Source: Pseudomonas sp. dw_612 (lineage in GTDB: Bacteria > Pseudomonadota > Gammaproteobacteria > Pseudomonadales > Pseudomonadaceae). From it: a stretch of 64,000 bases of DNA. The notes under the pieces were generated by a model, which saw nothing but the letters and a program-made list of their open reading frames with translations, was not told the origin of the DNA and made no database searches. The position numbers were made by a program, and so were the translations under genes. The first letter of the stretch is position 1, and the number at the start of each line of letters is the position of its first letter. This document shows, in pieces, positions 23,041-32,262 of this stretch. The stretch covers positions 1-64,000 of the forward strand of contig NZ_JAAVVC010000009.1 in the NCBI RefSeq assembly GCF_018449725.1. Reading direction: 5' to 3'.

Positions 23041-24708
23041 ATGGCCCTTTTTCCTGTGATTGCAAACCCGCTCGACGATCCGTTCTATTACTTGAACAAC
23101 TTCATGCAAGTACTTGATTGGCTTGAACATCGCTATGCCGATGTGTTGAGCCCGGAAGAACAGCATTTCATTGTTCAGTTCAATCGGCTGCCCCGTGAAT
23201 CCCGGGCACTGCTGGTGCGGATGGTGATGCGCAAGGGACTGCATTTCAGGGCCGGCAAGCTGCATTACGTCGAGATTGGCGATATCGCCCGCGCTGCCGG
23301 TCCGTTGCTGGAACTGGGCTGGATCGATGGGCAGTCGCCACTCTTTATAGAGGACGTGTTCGACGTATTGCTCAAGGCCGAGATTCTGCAATGCCTGGGC
23401 CACGCCATCGAGCAGCCCAAAGGCAAGAAGACTGAGTGGCTGCCGCTGTTGAGCGAGCAGTTTCCCGAATCCCGCTGCTTCCGGGACTGGTGCCCGACTC
23501 TGGATGACCGACTGTTCAGTCTGACCATCATGGGCCTGTGCGACCGGTTGCGCCTGATGTTCTTCGGCAATCTTTACCAGGACTGGTCGGAGTTCGTGCT
23601 GGCTGACCTCGGCATCTACACCTATGAAAAAGTCGAGTTCTGCGCCGAGTCCCGAGGCTTGCGCAGCCGTGAAGACGTGGACGCCTGTGTGTTCTTGCAC
23701 GAATGTCAGCAGCGCTTCGAGGCCGGGGAAGCGGTGGCGGAGGTTGTCGAGCAGATCAACGCATTGTCGCTGGGCAATCCGTGGTTGCAACGCCGTCGGG
23801 GCAAGTTGTTGTTCCAGATCGGTCAGTATTGCGAACGCATCGCCGACTTTCCCAATGCCCTGGCCATCTACCGTGAATGCGCCTATCCCGGCGCGCGTTT
23901 GCGCCTGATCCGGGTGTTGGAGCGTTGTGGTGAATACGCGTTGGCGCTGGAGCTGGCGGTCATCGCCGAGTTGTCGCCGGAAAGCGCCGCCGAACAGCAA
24001 AAACTGCTGCGGGTGCTGCCACGGCTACGGCGCAAGTTGGGCGGACCGCCGATGAAACGCGCGGCGCCTCGGACCATGGAGCGTCTGGACCTGCAACTGC
24101 CCCGCACCGATCTGGCGCTGTCGGTGGAGTATTACGTGCAGGCGCATTTGGCCGAAGACGCAGCGCCGGTGCATTACGTCGAGAACAGCCTGATCAACTC
24201 GCTGTTCGGCCTGCTCTGTTGGCCGGCGATCTTCGCGCCGTTGCCGGGGGCGTTTTTCCACCCGTTCCAGCGCGGGCCGGTGGACTTGCTCAATGAAGAC
24301 TTCCACGAGCGCCGCGCCGAGTTGTTCCGGGGATGCCTCGCCGAACTGGAAGACGGGCGTTACCGCCAGACGATCCGCGAGCGTTACCAGGCCAAGTGGG
24401 GCGTGCAGTCGCCGTTCGTGTTTTGGGGCGCGCTGAGCGAAGAACTGCTCGATCAAGCGCTGGACTGCCTGCCGGCCGAGCACCTGAAACGTTGGTTCGA
24501 CCGCTTGCTACTGGACATCAAGGCCAATCGCGCCGGCATGCCGGACCTGATCCAGTTCTGGCCGCAGGCCAAGACCTACCGCATGATCGAAGTCAAAGGC
24601 CCCGGCGATCGCCTGCAAGACAATCAACTGCGCTGGCTCGAGTTCTGCCACGAACACCAGATGCCGATTGCCGTGTGCTACGTGCAATGGGCGGAGCAGA
24701 GCGCTTGA
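23041..24708 (+). CDS. FAN1-type VRR-NUC structure-specific nuclease
   Basis: Bacterial homologue of FAN1, a 5'-flap structure-specific nuclease able to process interstrand DNA crosslinks; 555 residues, close to the roughly 559 of the P. aeruginosa protein. The C-terminal VRR-NUC domain has the metal-binding set D502 (PDLIQFW), E517 and K519 (IEVKGPGDRLQDNQ). The N-terminal region (DPFYYLNNFMQVLDWLEHRY) fits the SAP-like/DNA-binding part and the middle is a helical TPR-like region. No strong ribosome binding site precedes the ATG at 23041. The stop codon TGA lies inside the TTGA start of the following helicase, so both are made together. Confidence 0.93.
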   Translation: MALFPVIANPLDDPFYYLNNFMQVLDWLEHRYADVLSPEEQHFIVQFNRLPRESRALLVRMVMRKGLHFRAGKLHYVEIGDIARAAGPLLELGWIDGQSPLFIEDVFDVLLKAEILQCLGHAIEQPKGKKTEWLPLLSEQFPESRCFRDWCPTLDDRLFSLTIMGLCDRLRLMFFGNLYQDWSEFVLADLGIYTYEKVEFCAESRGLRSREDVDACVFLHECQQRFEAGEAVAEVVEQINALSLGNPWLQRRRGKLLFQIGQYCERIADFPNALAIYRECAYPGARLRLIRVLERCGEYALALELAVIAELSPESAAEQQKLLRVLPRLRRKLGGPPMKRAAPRTMERLDLQLPRTDLALSVEYYVQAHLAEDAAPVHYVENSLINSLFGLLCWPAIFAPLPGAFFHPFQRGPVDLLNEDFHERRAELFRGCLAELEDGRYRQTIRERYQAKWGVQSPFVFWGALSEELLDQALDCLPAEHLKRWFDRLLLDIKANRAGMPDLIQFWPQAKTYRMIEVKGPGDRLQDNQLRWLEFCHEHQMPIAVCYVQWAEQSA

Positions 24709-26981
24709 GCTACAGCATTGCGGTGCGGGCGCTGTGTGAGTTCACCGCCAAGGTCGGCGACCTCGACCTGCGCTTCACGCCGTCACCCACGGCGCTGGAA
24801 GGCATCGTCGGCCATCGCACGGTGGCGTCCCGGCGCAACGACCGCTACCAGAGCGAAGTGGCGCTGGAAGGCCTGTACCAAACGCTGAAGGTCAAGGGCA
24901 GGGCGGACGGCTACGACCCGACGCAAAACTGCCTGGAAGAAGTCAAAACCTATCGCGGCGACCTGAGCAAACAACCGGCCAACCACCGCCAGTTGCACTG
25001 GGCCCAGGCCAAGGTCTACGGCTGGCTGATGTGTCAGAAGCTGCAACTGGTCGAGATCAATCTGGCGCTGGTGTATTTCGACATCGTCAGCGAAAAGGAA
25101 ACCTGTCTGGTCGAGGCCTTCAGTGCCGCTGAACTGGGGGCGTTCTTCGAGCACCATTGCCGGTTGTTCCTGCATTGGGCCGAACAGGAAATGGCCCATC
25201 GCGAAGCCCGCAACCAAGCGGCCCAAGTGTTGAAGTTTCCCCATGCCGGGTTTCGTCCGGGGCAACGGCATCTGGCCGAATCAGTGTTCAAAGCCGTCAG
25301 CACCGGCCGCTGCCTGATGGCGCAGGCGCCTACCGGGATCGGCAAGACCGTCGGCACGCTGTTCCCGATGCTCAAGGCGTTGGCGCCGCAGCAACTGGAC
25401 AAGGTGTTCTTCCTCACGGCGAAAACCCCGGGGCGCAAACTGGCGCTGGACGCGGCGCAGGTCATTCTCGACAGCGCCGACGCGCCCCCGTTGCGGGTTC
25501 TGGAGATGATCGCCCGGGACAAGGCCTGCGAGCACCCGGACAAGGCGTGTCACGGCGAATCCTGCCCGTTGGCCCAAGGCTTCTACGACCGCTTGCCCGC
25601 CGCGCGCCAGGCCGCCAGCCGCTTGAGCCTGTTGAACCAGCGTGCGTTGCGCGAGGTGGCGCTTGAGCACAACGTTTGCCCGTATTACCTGAGCCAGGAA
25701 ATGGCGCGCTGGGCGGACGTGGTGGTCGCCGACTACAACTATTACTTTGACTTCAGCGCCTTGCTGTTCGGTCTGGCCCAGGCCAACAACTGGCGGGTCG
25801 CGGTACTGGTAGACGAAGCCCACAACCTGGTAGAGCGCGGGCGGCAGATGTACAGCGCCAGCCTCGACCAGTCGACCCTCAACGGCGTGCGCAAAACCGC
25901 GCCTGAGCCGCTGAAGAAGTCCTTGCAACGGGTCAATCGCGAATGGAACGCCTTGCATGATCAGCAACTCAGCCCTTATCAGGCTTACGACAAGGCCCCG
26001 GAAAAACTGCTGCAAGCCTTGTCATCGTGCGCTGCGAGCATTGGCGACTACCTGAACGATCACCCGCAAGGACTGGACAGCGCCTTGCAGAACTTCTACT
26101 TCGAGATGTTGCAGTTTGGCCGGGTGGCGGAGCTGTTCGATGAGCAGTACCTGTTCGACATCAGCAAACGCGACCTGGAGCGCAAACGTAATCTGTCGCA
26201 ACTGTGCCTGCGCAACGTGGTGCCCGCCGGGTTCATTCGCCCGCGCCTGACCGCTGCGCGCAGCACCGTGCTGTTTTCCGCAACCCTGAGCCCGCGGCAT
26301 TATTACGCCGACCTGCTGGGCACCCCGGCGAATACCGTCTGCATCGACGTCGAGTCACCGTTTCATGCCGATCAGTTGCAAGTCAGGATTGTCAGCCAGA
26401 TTTCGACCCGGTTCGTTCACCGCCTAGCGTCCCTTGAACCGATTGTCGAGCTGATCGCCCGGCAGTTCACCGAGCTCCCCGGCAACTACCTGGCGTTTTT
26501 CAGCAGCTTCGATTATTTGCAGCAAGTGGCGCAGTTGCTGGCCGAGCGGCATCCGCACATCACGTTGTGGTCGCAATCCCGGGGCATGGCTGAAACCCAG
26601 CGCCAGGACTTCCTCGACCAATTCACCGCACACAGCCAGGGCGTCGGTTTCGCGGTGCTGGGCGGGGCGTTCGGCGAAGGCATCGACTTGCCCGGCGCGC
26701 GGCTGATCGGTGCCTTCATTGCCACCCTGGGGCTGGCGCAACTGAACCCGGTCAACGAACAGATGAAACACCGCATGGCGGCGATCTTCGGCGCCGGGTA
26801 TGACTACACCTACCTGTATCCCGGGGTGCAGAAAGTCGTGCAGGCCGCCGGGCGGGTGATCCGCACCCAGCAGGATCGCGGCGTTGTGATGCTGATCGAT
26901 GACCGGTTCGGTGATAGCAAGGTCAAGCAATTGCTGCCGGGTTGGTGGTCAGTGGGTGTAGGCCGGGGCGTATCGATGTAG
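24705..26981 (+). CDS. Nuclease-helicase, DinG/XPD-type Fe-S helicase with PD-(D/E)XK domain
   Basis: ATP-dependent DNA helicase of 758 residues from a TTG start at 24705 that overlaps the nuclease stop codon. An in-frame extension to the left lies inside the nuclease gene and is rejected. The N-terminal approx. 180 residues hold a Cas4/RecB-like nuclease motif (GRADGYDP then LEEVKTYRGD). The helicase core has Walker A APTGIGKT with K214, DEAH at 370-373, and a probable Fe-S cluster ligand set (CEHPDKACHGESC, HNVCPYY) between them, as in XPD/DinG. The C-terminal helicase domain includes GGAFGEGIDLPGARL and QAAGRVIRTQQD. Coupling to a FAN1 nuclease points to repair of crosslinks or flap/fork structures. 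Confidence 0.93.
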   Translation: MSYSIAVRALCEFTAKVGDLDLRFTPSPTALEGIVGHRTVASRRNDRYQSEVALEGLYQTLKVKGRADGYDPTQNCLEEVKTYRGDLSKQPANHRQLHWAQAKVYGWLMCQKLQLVEINLALVYFDIVSEKETCLVEAFSAAELGAFFEHHCRLFLHWAEQEMAHREARNQAAQVLKFPHAGFRPGQRHLAESVFKAVSTGRCLMAQAPTGIGKTVGTLFPMLKALAPQQLDKVFFLTAKTPGRKLALDAAQVILDSADAPPLRVLEMIARDKACEHPDKACHGESCPLAQGFYDRLPAARQAASRLSLLNQRALREVALEHNVCPYYLSQEMARWADVVVADYNYYFDFSALLFGLAQANNWRVAVLVDEAHNLVERGRQMYSASLDQSTLNGVRKTAPEPLKKSLQRVNREWNALHDQQLSPYQAYDKAPEKLLQALSSCAASIGDYLNDHPQGLDSALQNFYFEMLQFGRVAELFDEQYLFDISKRDLERKRNLSQLCLRNVVPAGFIRPRLTAARSTVLFSATLSPRHYYADLLGTPANTVCIDVESPFHADQLQVRIVSQISTRFVHRLASLEPIVELIARQFTELPGNYLAFFSSFDYLQQVAQLLAERHPHITLWSQSRGMAETQRQDFLDQFTAHSQGVGFAVLGGAFGEGIDLPGARLIGAFIATLGLAQLNPVNEQMKHRMAAIFGAGYDYTYLYPGVQKVVQAAGRVIRTQQDRGVVMLIDDRFGDSKVKQLLPGWWSVGVGRGVSM

Positions 26982-27153
26982 GCGATAAGGGGCGCTGGAA
27001 CAGAGGTTTTTTCGGAGTTTTATGTAGGACGAGTCCCTTTAAAAACAAAGACATATCCTGATAAACAAGCTCTTTTGAACAATCGACGATAGCTGCTTTA
27101 TTAAAGGTGCAGTAATCCACTTTCAGTCGATTCTTTGATAAGGAAATCAAGGT
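26982..27153. other. AT-rich gap before the zeta-like gene
   Basis: There are 172 bases markedly richer in A/T than the genes to the left. They contain no supported gene; an 89-codon - strand frame here has no ribosome binding site and runs into the zeta-like gene. The AAGGAAATCAAGGT before 27154 is the ribosome binding site of that gene. Confidence 0.5.
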
Positions 27154-28062
27154 ATGCCTCATAAATCGAACTACACATACACCCCTGAGCAAGTCACCAC
27201 GGCCTTCACTGAAATCACGTCAACGTTATTAACCGATATCACCGCCGAACCCACCCCTAAAATGCTTATCATCGCCGGGCTGCCAAGCTCGGGAAAAACC
27301 TGGCTGCTGGAAAAAAACCTGCTGCCATCCAACCGTTACATCAATTACGTACGTCTGTACCTGCCCGAGTACCGGAAAAAACACCCTCAATACGCGGACA
27401 TGATCAAACAGGGTGTCTTGCATGCCTATGAGCACACCGAAGCGTTTGTCCGGGAGCTCAGCACAAAGATCTTCGTCGAGGCCTTTACGCGCAAATACAA
27501 CATCATCATGGAGTGCGCGTTCGACAGCATCGACTTCGCCTTATTCCCGCCGTCGGCCACCGCGCTCGGCTACCAGTTCGAAACCCATATCGTGGGCTGC
27601 AATCAAGAGTTCGCGCATCTGTCGAGTATCAAAAGGGCGCTCAGGAGCCTGGAAAAGCAGGAGCTGGAACGCTTCGTCAATCTAGATGCATTGCAAACCA
27701 GCATGAGCAATGCCCAGGCGACCATCCTCGCCTTCGACGCCGCCGCGAAAGCAGTCAGCGGCGGGCGAATCTATTTGTATGAACGCGGATTCGGCGCACT
27801 CAAGGAACGAACCTTGCGCGGCCACAGTACCTACACCAAAGCTGACGATGGTTCACTGACGGTCAGTGGCGTGGCGACCCCTTATAACTACAGTGCGTAC
27901 GACACGATCATCAACAATCATGTGTTTTCCAGGGCGGATCGCGACGAGATGGTCAAGGAATGTCACCTGGCATTGCTCAAGACCGGGGCCTACGCTCAAC
28001 ATGTCCCGGACTTCGTTTACAACGACCTGCATGCCTACATCATCAAGTACGTGTACCGATAA
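27154..28062 (+). CDS. Zeta-toxin-like P-loop kinase (orphan)
   Basis: Protein of 302 residues with a Walker A motif GLPSSGKT at about residues 44-51. A helix and strand ending FTRKYNIIMECAFDS correspond to the conserved 'x-I-I-x-E' element of zeta toxins, and a late RIYLYERGFGAL segment resembles the zeta C-terminal strand pair. Zeta toxins phosphorylate UDP-N-acetylglucosamine and block cell-wall synthesis; related P-loop kinases have other substrates, so the reaction here is not certain. No epsilon-type antitoxin is visible on either side. It overlaps the convergent DJ-1 gene by 20 bases. Its AT-rich upstream region hints at transfer. Confidence 0.75.
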   Translation: MPHKSNYTYTPEQVTTAFTEITSTLLTDITAEPTPKMLIIAGLPSSGKTWLLEKNLLPSNRYINYVRLYLPEYRKKHPQYADMIKQGVLHAYEHTEAFVRELSTKIFVEAFTRKYNIIMECAFDSIDFALFPPSATALGYQFETHIVGCNQEFAHLSSIKRALRSLEKQELERFVNLDALQTSMSNAQATILAFDAAAKAVSGGRIYLYERGFGALKERTLRGHSTYTKADDGSLTVSGVATPYNYSAYDTIINNHVFSRADRDEMVKECHLALLKTGAYAQHVPDFVYNDLHAYIIKYVYR

Positions 28063-28804
28063 GCTGTAGCCATTCGGCGGCAAAGCGATGACAGTCGCCC
28101 GGCCAGCGAGCGGTGAGCAGTTGCCCATCGCGCACCACAAAGCCATGTTGTGGGTTGTCCGCCGAATCCCGTTTGGACAGCCACGGGCCACGCTGGAAAT
28201 CTGCAGGTTTGCCTAGGGCGGCGCGCACTTCGGCTTCGACGGTGTCCCGATAGGTCCGGTAATAACGCCCAAGCCACAATCCCGTGAGGAGCCAGGCCGG
28301 CAGTTCCATGGTGCGGGCCACCAGCGCCGTGACCTTGTACCCGTCGATGACCGGGCGCCCGGTGTCGGGGTCAAGGGTGCGGGCCAGCAACAGCACGCCA
28401 TGACAAATCGCCGCCACGGGTTTGTCGGTCTGGAAAAAGTGCAGGGCGATGCGCCGCGCCTGTCCGGATTCGAGCAGGCTGCGCATGCCTTTGGCGTGAC
28501 CGCCGGGAATCAGCAATCCGGTGAATTGCGCCGGCTCGACATCGGCGTAGGCCAAGGGCCGCAGGAACGCTTCGTCCTCGATCATTCGGGCGTAGCTGGC
28601 CAGATCGGGTTTGCGCGTCATCAGGACCGGGTTCAACAGGCCGAAACCTCTGTCCACCAGGCGCGGGTCGGCGTGGGCGGGCACGCCATCGGGCGTGGCG
28701 AAACGCACCTCGATACCGGCCTGGCGCATGGCCTGCCAGGGCACGCTGCTTTCAGTCGGATCGTAATCGCGGGTCGGCAACAGAATCAGAATCATCGAGG
28801 GCAT
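28043..28804 (-). CDS. DJ-1/PfpI family protein
   Basis: Cytoplasmic protein of 253 residues of the class I glutamine amidotransferase-like superfamily. The nucleophile-elbow cysteine is in AAICHGVLLLA, preceded by GLLIPGGHAKG and an N-terminal strand MILILLPTRDYDPTE. Members include glyoxalase III/Hsp31-like chaperones and PfpI proteases; the FATPDG segment is typical of the Hsp31-like branch. AAGGAA precedes the ATG closely; a second ATG three codons in is possible. It converges on and overlaps the zeta-like gene at the 3' ends. Confidence 0.83.
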   Translation of the reverse strand: MPSMILILLPTRDYDPTESSVPWQAMRQAGIEVRFATPDGVPAHADPRLVDRGFGLLNPVLMTRKPDLASYARMIEDEAFLRPLAYADVEPAQFTGLLIPGGHAKGMRSLLESGQARRIALHFFQTDKPVAAICHGVLLLARTLDPDTGRPVIDGYKVTALVARTMELPAWLLTGLWLGRYYRTYRDTVEAEVRAALGKPADFQRGPWLSKRDSADNPQHGFVVRDGQLLTARWPGDCHRFAAEWLQLIGTRT

Positions 28805-28952
28805 GTTCCTTGGCCGGACGTGGCAGGTGGCATCGAGAATAGGTGTTCTGTAATCGTCACTCCACTACAACATTCCACGGCCCGGCTAATACGGCTGTCC
28901 TATCCTGTGGTTTGTCGCATACTCCACAGAACAATAACGTCGGGAGGGATCA

Positions 28953-30875
28953 ATGAGCGGTGATCGGAGCAAAACCAAGGCTATCGAGGACAGCCGTTTT
29001 CGTCAGCTGATCGATTCCGTGGTGGACTATGCGATCTACATGATCGACCCCGATGGCATCATTACCAGCTGGAATGCCGGCGCCAAGCGTTTCAAGGGCT
29101 ACGAAGAGGCTGAGATTCTTGGCCAGCACTTCTCGCGCTTCTATACCGAGGCGGATCGTCTGGCCGGTTTGCCCCAGCGCGCGCTGGACACGGCGAGGAC
29201 GGAAGGGCGCTTCGAGGCCGAAGGCTGGCGGGTGCGCAAGGACGGTACGCTGTTCTGGTCCCACGTGGTGATCGATCCGATTATCGACCCGTCAGGCACG
29301 TTACTGGGTTTTGCCAAGATTACCCGGGACCTGACCGACCGCAAAATGGCGGAAGAAACCCTCAAGCAAAGCGAGCAGCAGTTTCGTTTGCTGGTACAGA
29401 GTGTCACCGACTACGCGATCTACATGCTTTCCCCGGACGGGCACCTGACCAACTGGAACCTCGGTGCCCAGCGCATCAAGGGTTATCGCCCGGAAGAAGT
29501 GATCGGCAAGCATTTTTCGATGTTCTACACCCCGGCGGACCGCGAAGCCGGCGAACCACAACGAGCGCTGGCGACGGCGGCGCGGGAAGGGCGTTTCGAA
29601 AACAAGGCGTGGCGCTTGCGCAAGGACGGGACGCAGTTCTTTGCCCATGTGGTGGTGGACCCGATCTGGGGCGAGACGGGGACGCTGCTCGGGTTCGCCA
29701 AGATCACCCGCGATATCACCGAAGTGACGCAAGCCCAGCAGGCCCTTGAGCAAACCCGCGAAGCGTTGTTCCAGGCGCAAAAGATGCAGGCGATCGGCCA
29801 ACTCAGCGGCGGGATTGCCCACGACTTCAATAACCTGCTGACGGTGATCCTCGGCAATCTGGAAATCGTGCGTAAACGGGTGTCGGACGATCCCAAAATC
29901 CTGCGCTTGCTGGACAACGCCACCCAAGGTGCCTTGCGAGGCGTCTCCCTGACCCAGCGCATGCTGGCCTTCGCCCGGCGCCAGGAACTCAAGACCGAAT
30001 CGGTCGAGATCCCGGCGCTGATCCAAGGGATCACTGGCCTGTTGCGCAGCTCCCTGGGGCCTGCGGTCAATCTCGAAACCCAATTCGCCCCCGATCTCGA
30101 ACCGGCAGCGGCCGACCTTAATCAACTTGAACTGGCGGTGCTGAATCTGGCAACCAACGCCCGTGATGCCATGCCCGACGGTGGCAAGATCGTTATCAGC
30201 GCCCGGAACGAACAGGTCAGCGATCCGGCCCGATCATCCTTGCCGGTGGGGCGGTATGTGTGCCTGAGCGTCGCCGATACCGGGGAAGGCATGGACCCGA
30301 TTACGCTGGCGTCGGCGACGGATCCGTTCTTCACCACCAAAGGCGTGGGCAAAGGCACAGGCCTGGGGTTGTCGATGGTTCACGGCTTTATCGCGCAACT
30401 GGGCGGACGCTTCATTCTCAAGAGTCAGAAGGACGCCGGCACCACGGCCGAACTCTGGTTGCCCGTCGCCACGCCCGGCTCGGTGGTCGCACCTGTGATC
30501 GAGACGCCGGCCCTGTCGATGATCCCGGGGCTGAGCGTTTTGGTGGTGGATGACGACAGCCTGGTACTGACCAGTACCAGCCTGCTGCTCGAAGACCTGG
30601 GTCATCGGGTGATCAGCGCGGCATCCGGGGCGCAGGCGCTGGAGGCATTTGAAAGCGGTCAGGCCATTGACCTGGTCATCACCGACATGGCGATGCCGAA
30701 AATGAACGGTGCGCAACTGGCGCAGGCGATCCGCAACCGCAAGCCAGATCTGCCGATCATCCTGGCCACCGGTTACGCCGAGCGTCTGGAAGGCTTTGTG
30801 ACCGAACTTCCGCGTTTGTCCAAGCCGTTTACCCAGTTGCATCTGGTGGAGATCATTGCCCAAGCGATGAAATGA
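28953..30875 (+). CDS. Hybrid sensor histidine kinase with two PAS domains
   Basis: Soluble hybrid kinase of 640 residues. Two PAS domains (about 14-125 and 140-255) share the pattern DYAIYMxxPDGxxxxWNxGAxRxKGY. A HisKA/HWE-like box has the phospho-acceptor H290 in GGIAHDFNNLL, and the ATPase domain carries N- and G-boxes NLATNARDAMPDG and GTGLGLSMVHGF. A C-terminal receiver has D578 (ITDMAMP). No membrane segment is present, so it senses a cytosolic signal, possibly redox or light as in similar PAS kinases. GGGAGGGATCA before the ATG supports the start. No output regulator is adjacent. Confidence 0.9.
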   Translation: MSGDRSKTKAIEDSRFRQLIDSVVDYAIYMIDPDGIITSWNAGAKRFKGYEEAEILGQHFSRFYTEADRLAGLPQRALDTARTEGRFEAEGWRVRKDGTLFWSHVVIDPIIDPSGTLLGFAKITRDLTDRKMAEETLKQSEQQFRLLVQSVTDYAIYMLSPDGHLTNWNLGAQRIKGYRPEEVIGKHFSMFYTPADREAGEPQRALATAAREGRFENKAWRLRKDGTQFFAHVVVDPIWGETGTLLGFAKITRDITEVTQAQQALEQTREALFQAQKMQAIGQLSGGIAHDFNNLLTVILGNLEIVRKRVSDDPKILRLLDNATQGALRGVSLTQRMLAFARRQELKTESVEIPALIQGITGLLRSSLGPAVNLETQFAPDLEPAAADLNQLELAVLNLATNARDAMPDGGKIVISARNEQVSDPARSSLPVGRYVCLSVADTGEGMDPITLASATDPFFTTKGVGKGTGLGLSMVHGFIAQLGGRFILKSQKDAGTTAELWLPVATPGSVVAPVIETPALSMIPGLSVLVVDDDSLVLTSTSLLLEDLGHRVISAASGAQALEAFESGQAIDLVITDMAMPKMNGAQLAQAIRNRKPDLPIILATGYAERLEGFVTELPRLSKPFTQLHLVEIIAQAMK

Positions 30876-30939
30876 CCGGGGGCGAATCGGGCTGAACTTT
30901 GCCAACCCAGGTTTCTTCTAAACGCTTTCCACTCTGTGT

Positions 30940-31485
30940 GTGAGCGCCGTGCCAAGAATACTGACCGAAACCATTGCCGAAGAAGCGCTGACCGAGCACA
31001 ACGCCAAGATGTTCGGTTCGCCCAAGGAACGCCTGGACTTCTATCGCCGGGAAATCCAATACGAAACCAGCATTCTGGCCAACCGCACCGACGCCTATCT
31101 GGCGGCGCAATCGTTCCTGGTGATCGCCTTCGCGTCCTGCATGTCGAATCTCAATCCGGAGTGGGGCAAGCTGTTTACCCTGGTGGTGCCACCCTTTCTG
31201 GCACTGTTGGGCGTGCTCAGCTCGTTGAACGCTTGGCCGGGCATTCGGGCGGCGTACGACATCATCGATCATTGGCACTTCAAGCAAAGCCAGTTGCTGA
31301 GCAGCGAACCGTTGATGGGGTTGGCCTACGATGAATCGCCGCTGTTCGCTGAAACAGAGTCGAGCCACAAGGGTTATCGCAAGTCGCTGTTGTTCTCGGT
31401 GCGCACGCCATGGATTTTTGCGACGTTCTGGATGCTGTTGGGCAGTTATGCGGTTTACATTCAGGTCACGAATCCAGGGGCCTAA
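30940..31485 (+). CDS. Small inner-membrane protein with two helices
   Basis: Hypothetical membrane protein of 181 residues. The N-terminal part is soluble and charged (PKERLDFYRREIQYETSILANR), followed by a hydrophobic pair of segments around AAQSFLVIAFASCMS and LVVPPFLALLGVLSSL, a soluble loop, and a last membrane segment TPWIFATFWMLLGSYAVYI. The start is uncertain: GTG at 30940 or GTG at 30949, neither with a clear ribosome binding site. The family is seen in many bacteria but has no known function. A strong hairpin terminator follows. Confidence 0.7.
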   Translation: MSAVPRILTETIAEEALTEHNAKMFGSPKERLDFYRREIQYETSILANRTDAYLAAQSFLVIAFASCMSNLNPEWGKLFTLVVPPFLALLGVLSSLNAWPGIRAAYDIIDHWHFKQSQLLSSEPLMGLAYDESPLFAETESSHKGYRKSLLFSVRTPWIFATFWMLLGSYAVYIQVTNPGA

Positions 31486-31489
31486 ACGC

Positions 31490-31513
31490 GAGGCCCGGTG
31501 TTCACCGGGCCTC
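31490..31513. terminator. Bidirectional hairpin terminator
   Basis: GAGGCCCGGTG (31490-31500) and CACCGGGCCTC (31503-31513) are perfect complements with a two-base centre. It lies between two convergent genes, so it can end both transcripts. Confidence 0.8.
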
Positions 31514-31524
31514 TTGCATCAACT

Positions 31525-32001
31525 TCAAGCCGCCAAATTGGCCGCCGTCATTTCCTTCTTGTATTGAGCCTTGAGCATTTCCATCTGCTGCCCCAGCTCA
31601 TCGAGCGTGGCTTTGCCCAGCAGCTTCCTGGCTTGCGGGAACATCTCGGTTTCTTCTTCCTCGATGTGATGTTCCAGCAGTTCCTTGACCACTTTCACCC
31701 GGCCCGAGAATTCAGGGGTCGAAGGATCGGTGGTTTTCAAGTCCGGCAGTACCAGGGAGTCCACGGTCCGGTGTTCTTCCTTGGCTTCGTAGTACATGAC
31801 TTCCTGTTCTTTGCCACCGGCCTTTTTGTAGGCGGGGTACAGCACTTCTTCTTCCAGACGGGTGTGGATGGTGATCTCCATTTCCAGTTTGGCGATCAAC
31901 TCCGTGCGTTTTTTCACCGCGCGTTCCGTGGACTCACTCAACTGGCCAAGGATGCCTTTTACGCGTTCGTGGTCGGCTTTCAACAGGTCAATGGCGTTCA
32001 T
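31525..32001 (-). CDS. Hemerythrin-domain protein
   Basis: Di-iron hemerythrin/HHE domain protein of 158 residues. Putative ligands are H in LLKADHERVK, the HTRLEEEVLYP pair, HRTVD and HHIEEEETEMFP. Such proteins bind oxygen or nitric oxide, or buffer iron and redox stress. The ATG at 32001 is chosen because AGAGGTTCG precedes it; an in-frame ATG at 32025 lies in front of the ribosome binding site. Single-gene unit, convergent with the membrane protein. Confidence 0.9.
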   Translation of the reverse strand: MNAIDLLKADHERVKGILGQLSESTERAVKKRTELIAKLEMEITIHTRLEEEVLYPAYKKAGGKEQEVMYYEAKEEHRTVDSLVLPDLKTTDPSTPEFSGRVKVVKELLEHHIEEEETEMFPQARKLLGKATLDELGQQMEMLKAQYKKEMTAANLAA

Positions 32002-32206
32002 GGTCGAACCTCTTGTTTTAGTCACTGGACAGCGCGGACGCTCGGGTTGCCGTCAGTCGCTTACAGTGCAGGAGCATTTCCCGTGCCTGTTTTCAGTCGA
32101 GGTAAAAACAAATTTAAAACAATAGGTTGAGAGGTCTGTTGAGAATTGTTGCCGTGCAAGGTGCATGAATTGACGAGGCTGTTCAGTGCAAATCGCAGCC
32201 CCTAAA

Positions 32207-32256
32207 TAAAAAGATCGCCGCGTTCGGCAAGTCCTGCCGAAGGCGGCGATCTTTTG
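32207..32256 (-). terminator. Hairpin terminator of the 99-residue gene
   Basis: AAAAGATCGCCGC-N-TTCGGCA and its complement TGCCGAA-N-GCGGCGATCTTTT form a long stem with A-rich and T-rich flanks, so it can stop transcription in both directions. It lies seven bases beyond the stop of the adjacent - strand gene. Confidence 0.85.
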
Positions 32257-32262
32257 TATGGC

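Noticed and set aside
24333..24704. N-terminal extension of the helicase by 124 codons
   Set aside because: It lies wholly inside the FAN1-type gene in another frame; the TTG at 24705 matches the conserved start.
26923..27192. Antisense 89-codon frame as an antitoxin for the zeta-like kinase
   Set aside because: There is no ribosome binding site, it runs into the kinase start, and the sequence does not resemble epsilon or PezA antitoxins.
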